From Pseudomonas sp. StFLB209 (lineage in GTDB: Bacteria > Pseudomonadota > Gammaproteobacteria > Pseudomonadales > Pseudomonadaceae): a stretch of DNA of 64,000 bases. The notes beneath the pieces are model-generated. The model was not told the origin of the DNA and made no database searches. It was given only the letters and a program-made list of their open reading frames with translations. A program made the position numbers and the translations under genes. Every line of letters starts with the position of its first letter. Positions within the stretch are counted from its first letter, which is position 1. Positions 56,464 through 64,000 of the stretch are shown here, piece after piece. Location of the stretch: NCBI RefSeq assembly GCF_000829415.1, contig NZ_AP014637.1, forward strand, positions 310,001 through 374,000, given 5' to 3'.

Positions 56464-57219
56464 TCATGAAGCCGGGCGAATGTCCTTGATCAGCGTCTGT
56501 AACGAGTAGCCCAAGCGTGGCGCCAGAGCCTCTGCACGGGCCATCAGGGCATCGACTTCAAGCACCTGTTCAAGGTCCGCCGGCACAATCAGAATGACAT
56601 TGCCTTCCTTGACCGGCAGTTCCCAGTAATGCCGATGATAAAGCCCGCGCAACAGCGCCGCGCCCAGCGGCCTGCCGTCATCGTTCGCCCACTGGTTGAT
56701 GACCAGCCAGCCGCCGGGGGTCAGACGTTTCTGGCAGTTCTCCAGAAAACTCCAGGCCAGATGCCCGGCACCCGGGCCGACATCGGTGTACAGGTCGACG
56801 AAGATCAGGTCGGCAGGCTCAGCGGTTTCCAGCAACTGCAAGGCATCGCCGACCCGGATATAGAGCCGCGGATCATCTTCAAGCCCCATGTACTCCATGG
56901 CCAGACGCGGCACTTCAGGGCGCAACTCGATGGCCTCGACGTCTTCCAGCGGCAGGAATTTCAGGCACGCCTGGGTCAGGGTGCCGGCACCGAGGCCCAG
57001 GAACAACGCGCTTTCCGGCGCCTCATGGCACAGCGCACCGATCAGCATGGCACGGGTGTAATCGTACTCCAGCCAGGCCGGGTCGGCGGTGAAGGTGCAA
57101 CTCTGTTCGATCGCATCGCCAAATTCGAGAAACCGATAATCTTCGACTTCCAGTACACGGATCATGCCGAAGTCATCGTGGACCTCGGCCAGGATTCGTT
57201 CTTCACGCTCGTCGGTCAT
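56464..57219 (-). CDS. Spermidine synthase-like methyltransferase-fold protein
   Basis: A 251-residue Rossmann-fold protein related to spermidine synthases. ATG 57219 is preferred, having AGGAG 6 nt upstream, over the ATG eight codons earlier. SAM-type site ALFLGLGAGTLTQACLKFLP and acidic loop VEAIELRPEVPRLA are followed by DLIFVDLYTDVGPG, where polyamine synthases have an Asp proton acceptor. It lacks the full N-terminal domain, so true polyamine activity is doubtful. Confidence 0.82.
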   Translation of the reverse strand: MTDEREERILAEVHDDFGMIRVLEVEDYRFLEFGDAIEQSCTFTADPAWLEYDYTRAMLIGALCHEAPESALFLGLGAGTLTQACLKFLPLEDVEAIELRPEVPRLAMEYMGLEDDPRLYIRVGDALQLLETAEPADLIFVDLYTDVGPGAGHLAWSFLENCQKRLTPGGWLVINQWANDDGRPLGAALLRGLYHRHYWELPVKEGNVILIVPADLEQVLEVDALMARAEALAPRLGYSLQTLIKDIRPAS

Positions 57220-57638
57220 GACCTCTCCTGGCGGCTGGCTCATGCAGTGCTGAGCGCAAAATGCGAATTGTCGACCAAATGCCGGGCCTTGTCACAACAT
57301 TGATCTGCTGGCTGTCGTCGCCCGGCATTCGGTAGACCCCATCAAGCTGCCAGGGTCTGTTGCCGTTTCAGCACAGACCGCGTTTCAGCGCCAAACCGTG
57401 TCAGGCGAGGCGAAGGACGCAGGAAATGGTCGCTGCCTTTTCAAGCCTTTCGAAGAGCGGAGCGCCGCCCGAGCTGGCGCGATTTGGGGCGCAAACCGTA
57501 CGGCCGTGGCTGTGTTGTCACACGCATTCCAACAGAGTGAAGCCTATGCCGGCCGACAAACAGACCTCGACGCGGTTGTGATGAAACGGCAACAGCCCCT
57601 AACATGCGGCTCCCGACTTGCCCTGACATGAGCCGACA
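57220..57638. other. 419-bp divergent intergenic region before DAHP synthase
   Basis: The promoters of the spermidine synthase-like gene and DAHP synthase must be here. A 77-codon plus-strand frame (57398-57631) has no convincing ribosome site or homology. A mini-ORF at 57546 (MPADKQTSTRL) holds no Phe, Tyr or Trp run, so a classical aromatic attenuator is not supported. The stretch 57400-57500 is GC-rich and may fold, but I cannot define a structure. Confidence 0.5.
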
Positions 57639-58985
57639 ATGAACCAACCGTGGAGCCCGGACAGCTGGCGGGCCTTGCCGATCCAGCAACAACCCCTGTA
57701 CCCCGATGCCGCTCATGTGCAGCGCGTCGAGCAGACCCTGGCCGGTTTTCCGCCACTGGTGTTCGCCGGTGAGGCACGCGAGTTGCGCCGCCAGTTTGCC
57801 GAAGTGACCGAGGGGCGCGCCTTCCTGCTGCAGGGCGGTGATTGCGCCGAGAGCTTCGCAGAATTCTCCGCTGCGAAGATTCGCGATACCTTCAAGGTCT
57901 TGCTGCAGATGGCAATTGTCATGACCTTTGCCTCGGGCTGCCCGGTGGTCAAGGTCGGGCGCATGGCTGGCCAGTTCGCCAAGCCGCGCTCGGCCAATGA
58001 TGAAACCATCGATGGCGTGACCCTGCCGGCCTACCGCGGCGACATCGTCAACGGCATCGGCTTCGACAGCCGGAGCCGTGTGCCGGACCCGGACCGCCTG
58101 TTGCAGGCCTACCATCAGTCCACCGCCACCCTGAACCTGCTGCGCGCCTTCGCCCAGGGCGGCTTTGCCGACCTGCATCAGGTCCATCAATGGAACCTGG
58201 ATTTCATCGCCAACTCGGCACTGGCTGAAAAATACAGCCAACTGGCCAACCGTATCGACGAGACCCTGGCCTTTATGCGCGCCTGCGGCCTGGACAGCGC
58301 CCCGCAACTGCGCGAAACCAGTTTTTTCACCGCACATGAAGCGCTGCTGCTCAACTATGAAGCGGCCTTCGTGCGCCGTGACAGCCTGACCCAGGACTTT
58401 TACGACTGCTCGGCACACATGCTCTGGATCGGCGACCGTACCCGACAGCTCGACGGCGCCCATGTCGAGTTCTTGCGCGGCGTGCATAACCCGATCGGGG
58501 TCAAGGTCGGCCCGAGTATGAACACCGAGGATCTGATTCGTTTGATCGATATCCTCAACCCGGACAATGACCCAGGGCGCCTGAACCTGATTGCGCGGAT
58601 GGGCGCTGACAAGGTCGGTGATCACCTGCCGGGGCTGATCCGCGCCGTCGAGCGCGAAGGCCGCAAAGTGCTGTGGAGTTCCGACCCGATGCATGGCAAT
58701 ACCATCAAGGCCAGCAGCGGCTACAAGACCCGCGACTTTGCGCAGATCCTCAGTGAGGTGAAGCAGTTCTTCCAGGTTCATCAGGCCGAAGGCACACATG
58801 CCGGCGGCATTCATATCGAGATGACCGGGCAGAACGTCACCGAATGCATTGGCGGTGCACGGCCGATCACCGAGGATGGCTTGTCAGACCGCTATCACAC
58901 CCATTGCGACCCGCGGATGAACGCCGACCAGTCGCTGGAGCTGGCGTTCCTGATTGCCGATACGCTGAAACAGGTCAAGCGTTGA
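57639..58985 (+). CDS. Class II DAHP synthase
   Basis: A 448-residue plant-type 3-deoxy-D-arabino-heptulosonate 7-phosphate synthase, first step of the shikimate pathway. The start [19 protein letters not shown] is typical. Active-site segments: [14 protein letters not shown] with the metal-binding Cys, [40 protein letters not shown] and [14 protein letters not shown]. The enzyme of this type in pseudomonads lies in the same gene neighbourhood. Length is complete. Confidence 0.96.
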   Translation: MNQPWSPDSWRALPIQQQPLYPDAAHVQRVEQTLAGFPPLVFAGEARELRRQFAEVTEGRAFLLQGGDCAESFAEFSAAKIRDTFKVLLQMAIVMTFASGCPVVKVGRMAGQFAKPRSANDETIDGVTLPAYRGDIVNGIGFDSRSRVPDPDRLLQAYHQSTATLNLLRAFAQGGFADLHQVHQWNLDFIANSALAEKYSQLANRIDETLAFMRACGLDSAPQLRETSFFTAHEALLLNYEAAFVRRDSLTQDFYDCSAHMLWIGDRTRQLDGAHVEFLRGVHNPIGVKVGPSMNTEDLIRLIDILNPDNDPGRLNLIARMGADKVGDHLPGLIRAVEREGRKVLWSSDPMHGNTIKASSGYKTRDFAQILSEVKQFFQVHQAEGTHAGGIHIEMTGQNVTECIGGARPITEDGLSDRYHTHCDPRMNADQSLELAFLIADTLKQVKR

Positions 58986-58997
58986 ACCACCGCGCGC

Positions 58998-59744
58998 TCA
59001 GACCTTGAGCGCGAGGATCACCGCGCAAACCATCAGGAACACGCAGAACAGCTTGCGCAACTGCCGCTCCGGCAGCGAATGCGCAAGCTTGACGCCCCAA
59101 CTGATGCTGGCCAGGCCGCCCACCGCCAGTGGCACGCCCATGTGCCAATCAACATGCTGGTGCCAGGCGTAGGTCAGCAACGTGATGCCGGTACTTGGCG
59201 CGGCCAGCGCCAGTGCCAAGCCTTGGGCCACCACCTGACTGGCACCGAACAGGCTGGTCAGAATCGGCGTCGCCACCACGCCGCCACCGACACCGAACAG
59301 CCCGCCGGTAATCCCTGAACCAACCCCCAGCAACCAGAGCCAGCGCTCGCGCTGAAGGCCAGCCCCGAGCCGGGTCGTGCTGCGGATCATCTGCATCAGA
59401 TTGAAAACGATCAGTATCAGCAGAAAGCCGACAAACCCCAGGCGCATGCTCTGCGGGTCCAGGCTGACTGCCCACAGCGACATCAGCCAGGCAAAAATAA
59501 AACTGGGCACAATCAGCATCAGCGCGTGGCGCAGTTGAATCCTGTTGCGCTGGTTATAGCGCCATAGCGCCAGCAACACGTTGGGCAACACCATCAACAG
59601 CGCCGTGCCCTGAGCCAGTTGCTGATCCAGGCCGAACAACACGCCCAGCGCCGGGATCGCCACCAACCCGCCACCAATCCCGAACAAGCCACCCAGCGTG
59701 CCCATCGCCGCACCGAGCAACACAAACATCACCACATCAATCAC
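58998..59744 (-). CDS. TauE/SafE-family membrane anion exporter
   Basis: A 248-residue inner-membrane protein with about seven to eight helices and two internal glycine-rich repeats, GTLGGLFGIGGGLVAIPAL and GITGGLFGVGGGVVATPIL, the duplicated signature of TauE/SafE. The family exports sulfite, sulfoacetate and similar anions. It converges on DAHP synthase with a 12-bp gap. Confidence 0.92.
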   Translation of the reverse strand: MIDVVMFVLLGAAMGTLGGLFGIGGGLVAIPALGVLFGLDQQLAQGTALLMVLPNVLLALWRYNQRNRIQLRHALMLIVPSFIFAWLMSLWAVSLDPQSMRLGFVGFLLILIVFNLMQMIRSTTRLGAGLQRERWLWLLGVGSGITGGLFGVGGGVVATPILTSLFGASQVVAQGLALALAAPSTGITLLTYAWHQHVDWHMGVPLAVGGLASISWGVKLAHSLPERQLRKLFCVFLMVCAVILALKV

Positions 59745-59846
59745 GCCACTTCCCCGGTTCAGACTGTGCGCCGGCCTGAATTATCTGGCGCATTAAAGAT
59801 CACAACACTAAATTACGCCCCTGCTTCGAATGCACCAGGAGTTTTC

Positions 59847-60299
59847 ATGACTGACACACCTTCGACCTGCGACGCGCTGAAACTGGATAACCAGTTGTGC
59901 TTTGCGCTGTATTCCACCTCATTGATGATGACCAAGGTCTACAAACCGCTGCTCCAGGCGTTGGGCCTGACCTATCCGCAGTACTTGGCCATGCTGGTGC
60001 TCTGGGAACGTGACGGTCTGACGGTGGGAGAAATCAGCACCCGTCTACTCACCGACCCCGGCTCCCTGACCCCCTTGCTCAAGCGCCTGGAAGGCGAAGG
60101 CCTGCTCAGCCGTACCCGCAGCAAGGACGATGAGCGCGTGGTCCTGCTGCACCTGACCGAGCAGGGCCGTGCCCTGCAACTCAAGGCACAAGCCGTCCCC
60201 AATTGCATTCTCTCGGCCAGCGGCCTGGACCTGGAACGACTGGTCAAGCTGCAAGAGCAATTGCTGGACCTGCGCGACAACCTGAGCACGCATCGCTGA
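59847..60299 (+). CDS. ohrR: Organic hydroperoxide-sensing repressor OhrR
   Basis: A 150-residue MarR-family repressor. The start MTDTPSTCDALKLDNQLC (59847) has AGGAG upstream. The reactive Cys is in LDNQLCFALYSTS, the OhrR position, and Tyr pair YKPLLQALGLTYPQYLAML forms the peroxide pocket. The winged HTH is GEISTRLLTDPGSLTPLLKRLE, in which TDPGSLTPLL is conserved. A further Cys (VPNCIL) would allow the two-Cys mechanism. It should repress ohr downstream of the receptor gene. Confidence 0.95.
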   Translation: MTDTPSTCDALKLDNQLCFALYSTSLMMTKVYKPLLQALGLTYPQYLAMLVLWERDGLTVGEISTRLLTDPGSLTPLLKRLEGEGLLSRTRSKDDERVVLLHLTEQGRALQLKAQAVPNCILSASGLDLERLVKLQEQLLDLRDNLSTHR

Positions 60300-60414
60300 T
60301 GCCGATTCAGCGATGTCAGGCTGGCAAGTGTCTAGGATAACCCTTTGATGTCAATTTGAAATATAAAGATACAATCGCAGCAGACGGCGACGCTGGAATG
60401 CCTTCTTGATAGCA

Positions 60415-60427
60415 AATGCAAAGCATT
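60415..60427 (+). promoter_or_regulatory. Candidate Fur site before the TonB receptor
   Basis: AATGC-AAA-GCATT is a perfect inverted repeat within an AT-rich stretch 53 bp before the receptor start. It has the spacing and AT bias of a Fur box but matches the GATAATGATAATCATTATC consensus only partly. Confidence 0.45.
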
Positions 60428-60479
60428 AACATTCGCATCCTAAATAATAACGCTTACACACACTCAGGATGCATCACCC

Positions 60480-62564
60480 ATGTCTGCCCCATCACGCCTT
60501 TCGCCCTTGGCTATCGGCATCTCAGCCCTGCTTGGCGCAGGTTTTGTCAGCGCCGCCTCGACCACCCTGCCAGAACTGTCGATCAACGCCAACGCTGAAC
60601 AGGAAGAAACCAGCCCACGGGTCAAAGAGGTCAGCACCGCGACACGCACCTCAACCCCGGTCCGCTATGTGCCGCAGGCCATCGACACGGTCAAGACCGC
60701 CAACGTGCTGGACTATGGTGTCAAGGACCTGGGCACGGCGCTGAGCGGCCTGCCGAACATCAGCGACAGTTCCGATACCCGCTTTGACGGCCTGCGTATT
60801 CGCGGCTTCGATGCCAGCAACGACTTCTATCTGGACGGCATCCGCGACGACAGCCAGTACGTCCGCGACCTGCACAACACCGAGCGGCTGGAAGTTCTCA
60901 AAGGCCCGGCGGCGGTGCTTTACGGACGTGGCAGCCAGGGCGGTATCGTCAACCGGGTCAGCAAGGCACCGCAGGCCGGACGCCGCTCGACCCTCGAAGC
61001 CCAAGGCGGCACCAATGACCTGCGCAGCCTGTACGCCGACCTGAGCACCGACCCCAGCGAGAACATCAGCCTGCGCCTGAACCTGGGCAACATGGACAGC
61101 AACAGCTTCCGTGATGACATCTCCAGCCATCGCCAGTTATTCGCCCCGTCGATGAGCTGGCAACTGACCCCGGAGCTGAACTGGCTGGTGCAGTACGAGT
61201 ACAGCCGCTTCGACCGCACCCCGGATCGTGGCATTCCGGGTATCGGTGGCCGCCCGGCGGACGTCAGCCGCGACACCACTTACGGCGACAGCCGCGACTA
61301 CATCGACGACAAGGCCCAGTCGCTGCGCTCAAAGCTCAGTTATGAGCTCAACGAACGCTGGCAACTGCGCCAGACCCTGGGGATCTTCAAACTCGACAGC
61401 GATTTTGATAACACCTACCTGACCGGCTATACCGCCGCGACCAACCGGGTCACCCGCGCGCGCTTCCAGCAAGACCTGCATACCCGCAATGTCTTCAACA
61501 ACATCGAGCTTGAAGGCAGCTTCGACACCTTTGGCCTGGAACACCGGGTGCTGACCGGCATCGAAGTGGGCAACCAGCGCCGCGATCCCAGGCTCTACAG
61601 CGCCGCCAACGGTTCGGTGCCCTCGCTCGATCCCTATAACCCGGACCGCAACCAGCGGCACACCGGGCTGATGAGCCCGTCGAGCCACAACTACACCGAG
61701 GTCGACAGCCGCGCACTGTATGTACAGGATCAACTGCGCCTGAACGACCAATGGCAACTGCTCGGCGGTTTGCGCTACGACCGCTTCGAGGTCGACACCA
61801 CCAACCGCCTGCGCGGTATCAGCGAAGCCCGTGACAGCCATAGCACCAGTCCGCGTGTCGGCCTGGTCTGGACGCCACTGCCAGAACACTCGTTCTATGC
61901 CTCCTGGACCAAGACCTTCTCACCGGTCGGCGGTGGCCTGATCGGTATCACCCCCGGAGCCACCGGCAATACCAATGATGTCAGCCCAGAGTTGACCAAG
62001 CAGAAGGAAATCGGCGTCAAGAGCGACTGGCTCAATGATCGTCTGAGCACCACCCTGGCCATTTATGAGCTGGAGCTTTACAACCGCCGCACAACCGATC
62101 CGAACGACCCGAGCCTGACCATTCTCACCGGCATGCAGCGCTCACGCGGCGTGGAACTGACGGCCACCGGGCAATTGGCTGGCAACTGGTACGTGCGCGG
62201 CGGCATCGGCATTCAGAACGCAACCATCGTCGAGGACAACAATGGCCTGGCGGGCAACCGGGTCAGTAACGTCGCCAAGCGCAACGGCAGTGTATTCCTG
62301 ACCTGGAAGCCGGAAAGCGGCTGGTACGCCGAAACCGGCCTGACCCTGGTCGGCCAGCGCTATGCAGATAACCAGAACACCACGGTACTGCCTGGCTACG
62401 GCCGCTGGGATGCCCTGGCCGGCTACCGGCAGAAGGACTGGGACCTGCGTGCGGCACTGAATAACCTGACCGACCAGGACTACTACAGTTCGGCCACCAG
62501 CGCCGGGCAGATCCGTCTCGGTGATCCGCGCAGCCTGGTGGTGACCGGGACCTATAGCTTCTGA
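60480..62564 (+). CDS. TonB-dependent siderophore receptor (Fiu/catecholate type)
   Basis: A 694-residue outer-membrane receptor. A signal peptide (to about VSAA) precedes a plug domain (APQAIDTV-type VPQAIDTVKTANVLDYG, LPNISDSSDTRFDGLRIRGF, DGIRDDSQYVRDLHNTERLEVLKGPAAVLYG, identified by its LKGPAAVLYG motif) and a 22-strand barrel. It ends RLGDPRSLVVTGTYSF with terminal Phe. TIGR01783-type siderophore receptors have this layout, and Fiu/PiuA-like catecholates are the likely ligands. It lies between ohrR and ohr, which are normally adjacent. Confidence 0.93.
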   Translation: MSAPSRLSPLAIGISALLGAGFVSAASTTLPELSINANAEQEETSPRVKEVSTATRTSTPVRYVPQAIDTVKTANVLDYGVKDLGTALSGLPNISDSSDTRFDGLRIRGFDASNDFYLDGIRDDSQYVRDLHNTERLEVLKGPAAVLYGRGSQGGIVNRVSKAPQAGRRSTLEAQGGTNDLRSLYADLSTDPSENISLRLNLGNMDSNSFRDDISSHRQLFAPSMSWQLTPELNWLVQYEYSRFDRTPDRGIPGIGGRPADVSRDTTYGDSRDYIDDKAQSLRSKLSYELNERWQLRQTLGIFKLDSDFDNTYLTGYTAATNRVTRARFQQDLHTRNVFNNIELEGSFDTFGLEHRVLTGIEVGNQRRDPRLYSAANGSVPSLDPYNPDRNQRHTGLMSPSSHNYTEVDSRALYVQDQLRLNDQWQLLGGLRYDRFEVDTTNRLRGISEARDSHSTSPRVGLVWTPLPEHSFYASWTKTFSPVGGGLIGITPGATGNTNDVSPELTKQKEIGVKSDWLNDRLSTTLAIYELELYNRRTTDPNDPSLTILTGMQRSRGVELTATGQLAGNWYVRGGIGIQNATIVEDNNGLAGNRVSNVAKRNGSVFLTWKPESGWYAETGLTLVGQRYADNQNTTVLPGYGRWDALAGYRQKDWDLRAALNNLTDQDYYSSATSAGQIRLGDPRSLVVTGTYSF

Positions 62565-62585
62565 TCCGGATCGTTCAACGACTGT

Positions 62586-62624
62586 CTGCACGCCGCAGGA
62601 CCGGTTTGGCCCTGCGGCGTGCAG
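62586..62624 (+). terminator. 14-bp hairpin after the receptor gene
   Basis: CTGCACGCCGCAGG and its exact complement (62611-62624) surround an 11-nt loop, 21 bp past the receptor stop. It is very stable but lacks a U-run; it should separate receptor and ohr transcription. Confidence 0.7.
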
Positions 62625-62676
62625 GTTCTGACACCTTCTTCTACCCTTGCTAAGCGCCAGCCCGAGAAATTCCCAA

Positions 62677-62702
62677 CAATTAACTTGCGCGCAAGATAAT
62701 TG
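62677..62702. promoter_or_regulatory. 26-bp palindrome, probable OhrR operator
   Basis: The 26 bp pair in 12 of 13 positions around TTGCGCGCAA, with CAATTA/TAATTG outer arms similar to OhrR sites of other bacteria. It lies 72-98 bp upstream of ohr. A second perfect palindrome, TTAGCGCGCTAA (62728-62739), with a further TTAGCGC at 62743, shares the GCGCGC core and may be a second site. Confidence 0.7.
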
Positions 62703-62774
62703 CAGGATATATTTCACCTCACATTAGTTAGCGCGCTAAATTTTAGCGCAAAACACAACCGACGAGGAAATCTC

Positions 62775-63194
62775 ATGAAAGCGCTCTACACCGCAGTAGC
62801 AACCTCCACCGGTGGCCGTGACGGCCGTGCGATCTCCAGTGACAACATTCTCGATGTGAAGCTGGCCACCCCAAAAGAACTCGGCGGCGCGGGCGGTCAA
62901 GCCACCAACCCTGAGCAACTGTTCGCCGCCGGCTACTCGGCCTGCTTCATCGGCGCCCTGAAGTTCGTGGCGGGCCAGAGCAAGCGTAGTATCCCGGCAG
63001 ACGCTTCGATCACCGCTCACGTGGGCATTGGTCAGATTGAGGGTGGCTTCGGTCTGGACATCGACCTGCATATCAGCCTGCCGGGCCTGGAACAGGCTGA
63101 CGCCCAGCAACTGGTCGATGCAGCGCATAAGGTCTGCCCGTACTCCAACGCCACCCGTGGCAACGTTGATGTACGCCTGCACGTGACCGTCTGA
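62775..63194 (+). CDS. ohr: Organic hydroperoxide resistance peroxidase Ohr
   Basis: A 139-residue thiol peroxidase that reduces organic and lipid hydroperoxides using dihydrolipoamide. The start MKALYTAVATSTGGRDGR has GAGGAAA upstream. The two active cysteines are in GYSACFIGAL and AHKVCPYSNATRGN; the catalytic Arg and Glu lie in GGRDGR and NPEQLFAAG. Palindromes upstream point to OhrR control. Confidence 0.96.
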   Translation: MKALYTAVATSTGGRDGRAISSDNILDVKLATPKELGGAGGQATNPEQLFAAGYSACFIGALKFVAGQSKRSIPADASITAHVGIGQIEGGFGLDIDLHISLPGLEQADAQQLVDAAHKVCPYSNATRGNVDVRLHVTV

Positions 63195-63220
63195 TTGCTG
63201 CAAACGGTTTGGCTTGCACT

Positions 63221-63253
63221 AACGGGAGATCCCTTGCGGATCTCCCGTTTTTT
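63221..63253 (+). terminator. Intrinsic terminator of ohr
   Basis: AACGGGAGATCC and GGATCTCCCGTT enclose cttgc, followed by a T-run. Confidence 0.93.
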
Positions 63254-63264
63254 CATCCGCAACG

Positions 63265-63294
63265 AAAAAGCCCGCAACACTGTGCGGGCTTTTT
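63265..63294 (-). terminator. Bidirectional terminator at the efp 3' end
   Basis: AAAAAGCCCGCA-acactg-TGCGGGCTTTTT lies 27 bp past the efp stop (minus strand) and can also stop read-through from ohr. Confidence 0.93.
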
Positions 63295-63320
63295 CGTGAA
63301 GCGTGGCTACAAAGCAGTGC

Positions 63321-63890
63321 TTATTTGGCACGGCCTTTGTAGGAACCGCCTTCACGGGTATCGATCTCGATCATGTCGCCGATTTCGATGAAGTCAGCAA
63401 CGCTCAGCTCGGTGCCGTTTTTCAGTTTGGCAGGCTTCATCACTTTGCCAGAGGTGTCGCCACGAGCGGAACCTTCGGTGTAGTCAACCTGACGCACGAT
63501 GGTGGTCGGCAGCTCTACCGAAACCAGACGCTCTTCGAAGAACACGGCTTCGCAAACGTCGGTCATGCCTTCTTCGACGAATGGCAGAACGGCGTCGATG
63601 TCTTCGGCGTTCAGCTCGTACATGGTGTAGTCGGTGGTGTCCATGAACGTGTAGGTGTCACCGCTGATGAACGACAGGGTGGCTTCCTTGCGGTCCAGGA
63701 TCACATCGTCCAGCTTGTCGTCTGCACCGTAGACAGTTTCAGTCTTGTAGCCGGTCAGCAGGTTTTTCAGCTTGGTCTTCATGATCGCGCTGTTACGGCC
63801 GGACTTGGTGAACTCAGCCTTTTGAACCAGCCAAGGATCGTTGTCGATACGAATCACGGTGCCGGGTTTCAGCTCTTTACCAGTTTTCAT
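63321..63890 (-). CDS. efp: Translation elongation factor P
   Basis: A 189-residue EF-P that relieves ribosome stalling at polyproline. The start [20 protein letters not shown] is at 63890. The modified residue of the domain I loop is Arg32 in FTKSGRNSA, the form rhamnosylated by EarP in pseudomonads, rather than Lys34 as in E. coli. Domain II and III markers are [15 protein letters not shown] and [18 protein letters not shown]. The earP gene is not in the window. Confidence 0.97.
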   Translation of the reverse strand: MKTGKELKPGTVIRIDNDPWLVQKAEFTKSGRNSAIMKTKLKNLLTGYKTETVYGADDKLDDVILDRKEATLSFISGDTYTFMDTTDYTMYELNAEDIDAVLPFVEEGMTDVCEAVFFEERLVSVELPTTIVRQVDYTEGSARGDTSGKVMKPAKLKNGTELSVADFIEIGDMIEIDTREGGSYKGRAK

Positions 63891-63923
63891 TGCAGATATC
63901 CGAATTTGGATGGAGTTAGCGAA

Positions 63924-63971
63924 GGCTCTGTACGAGAAGCAGCCTGTGCAGGCGGTTTTTCGTACAGAGCC
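63924..63971 (-). promoter_or_regulatory. 12-bp inverted repeat in the efp upstream region
   Basis: GGCTCTGTACGA (63924-63935) and its perfect complement (63960-63971) are separated by 24 bp that hold a further small inverted repeat (GCCTG/CAGGC). It begins 34 bp before the efp ATG. It could be a leader hairpin or a factor site; no family was recognised. Confidence 0.6.
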
Positions 63972-64000
63972 TGATATCAAGGCCGCGTATCATAGCGAAT

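Noticed and set aside
57398..57631. 77-codon frame before DAHP synthase, considered as a leader peptide
   Set aside because: No cluster of aromatic codons and no terminator/antiterminator pair could be recognised.

Overview
The window is chromosomal DNA of a Pseudomonas, most likely from the P. fluorescens/P. putida side of the genus. The evidence is the high GC content, REP elements of the GGGAGCGA..TCGCGAAGG type, an EF-P with the rhamnosylation-type Arg32, a LasI/RsaL/LasR-type quorum-sensing locus, and a right half whose gene order (tRNA-Glu/Gly array, sagS, gpx, msrB, alaA, htpX, tpm, deaD, class II DAHP synthase, ohrR, ohr, efp) is, from memory, that of the P. aeruginosa PA2820-PA2851 region. 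The left two thirds is accessory catabolism of a plant- or soil-associated strain.

Layout. 1-3.6 kb: organosulfur-type cluster with a truncated TctA, TctB, an SsuA-like binding protein and an LLM flavin monooxygenase. 4.0-5.1 kb: a RES/Xre toxin-antitoxin pair with a palindromic operator. 5.2-11.5 kb: tryptophan-kynurenine catabolism (OprD porin, amino acid permease, kynA, kynU, kynB, divergent kynR). 11.7-26 kb: a pectin/galacturonate island with a GH28 polygalacturonase, a chemoreceptor, a Dpp-type ABC importer carrying two binding proteins, an enolase-superfamily enzyme, a KdgM-type porin and uronate dehydrogenase. 26-30.2 kb: thioesterase, LasI-type synthase, RsaL, LasR-type receptor and a divergent acyl-AMP ligase. 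30.2-42.4 kb: rutABCDEF with a ydfG-like reductase for uracil degradation, divergent rutR, a BMP-type nucleobase/nucleoside ABC transporter and a Tsx-like channel. RutR-type palindromes lie in front of both halves, suggesting one regulon for uptake and degradation.

42.35-43.54 kb: a solitary tnpB element lacking tnpA, inserted directly behind the Tsx gene. 43.6-44.4 kb: five tRNA genes (Glu-Gly-Glu-Gly-Gly) behind one strong sigma70 promoter. 44.5-64 kb: core genome for redox repair (msrC, gpx, msrB), signalling (sagS), membrane proteolysis (htpX), RNA metabolism (deaD), aromatic amino acid synthesis, organic-peroxide defence (ohrR/ohr, interrupted by a siderophore receptor) and translation (efp).

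No CRISPR array, prophage or clearly new defence system was seen. The most distinctive loci are the quorum-sensing block with its flanking acyl-handling enzymes, the tnpB copy with an altered catalytic motif, and the two-site RutR arrangement. Starts were chosen by Shine-Dalgarno position and family alignment from memory; no database search was possible.
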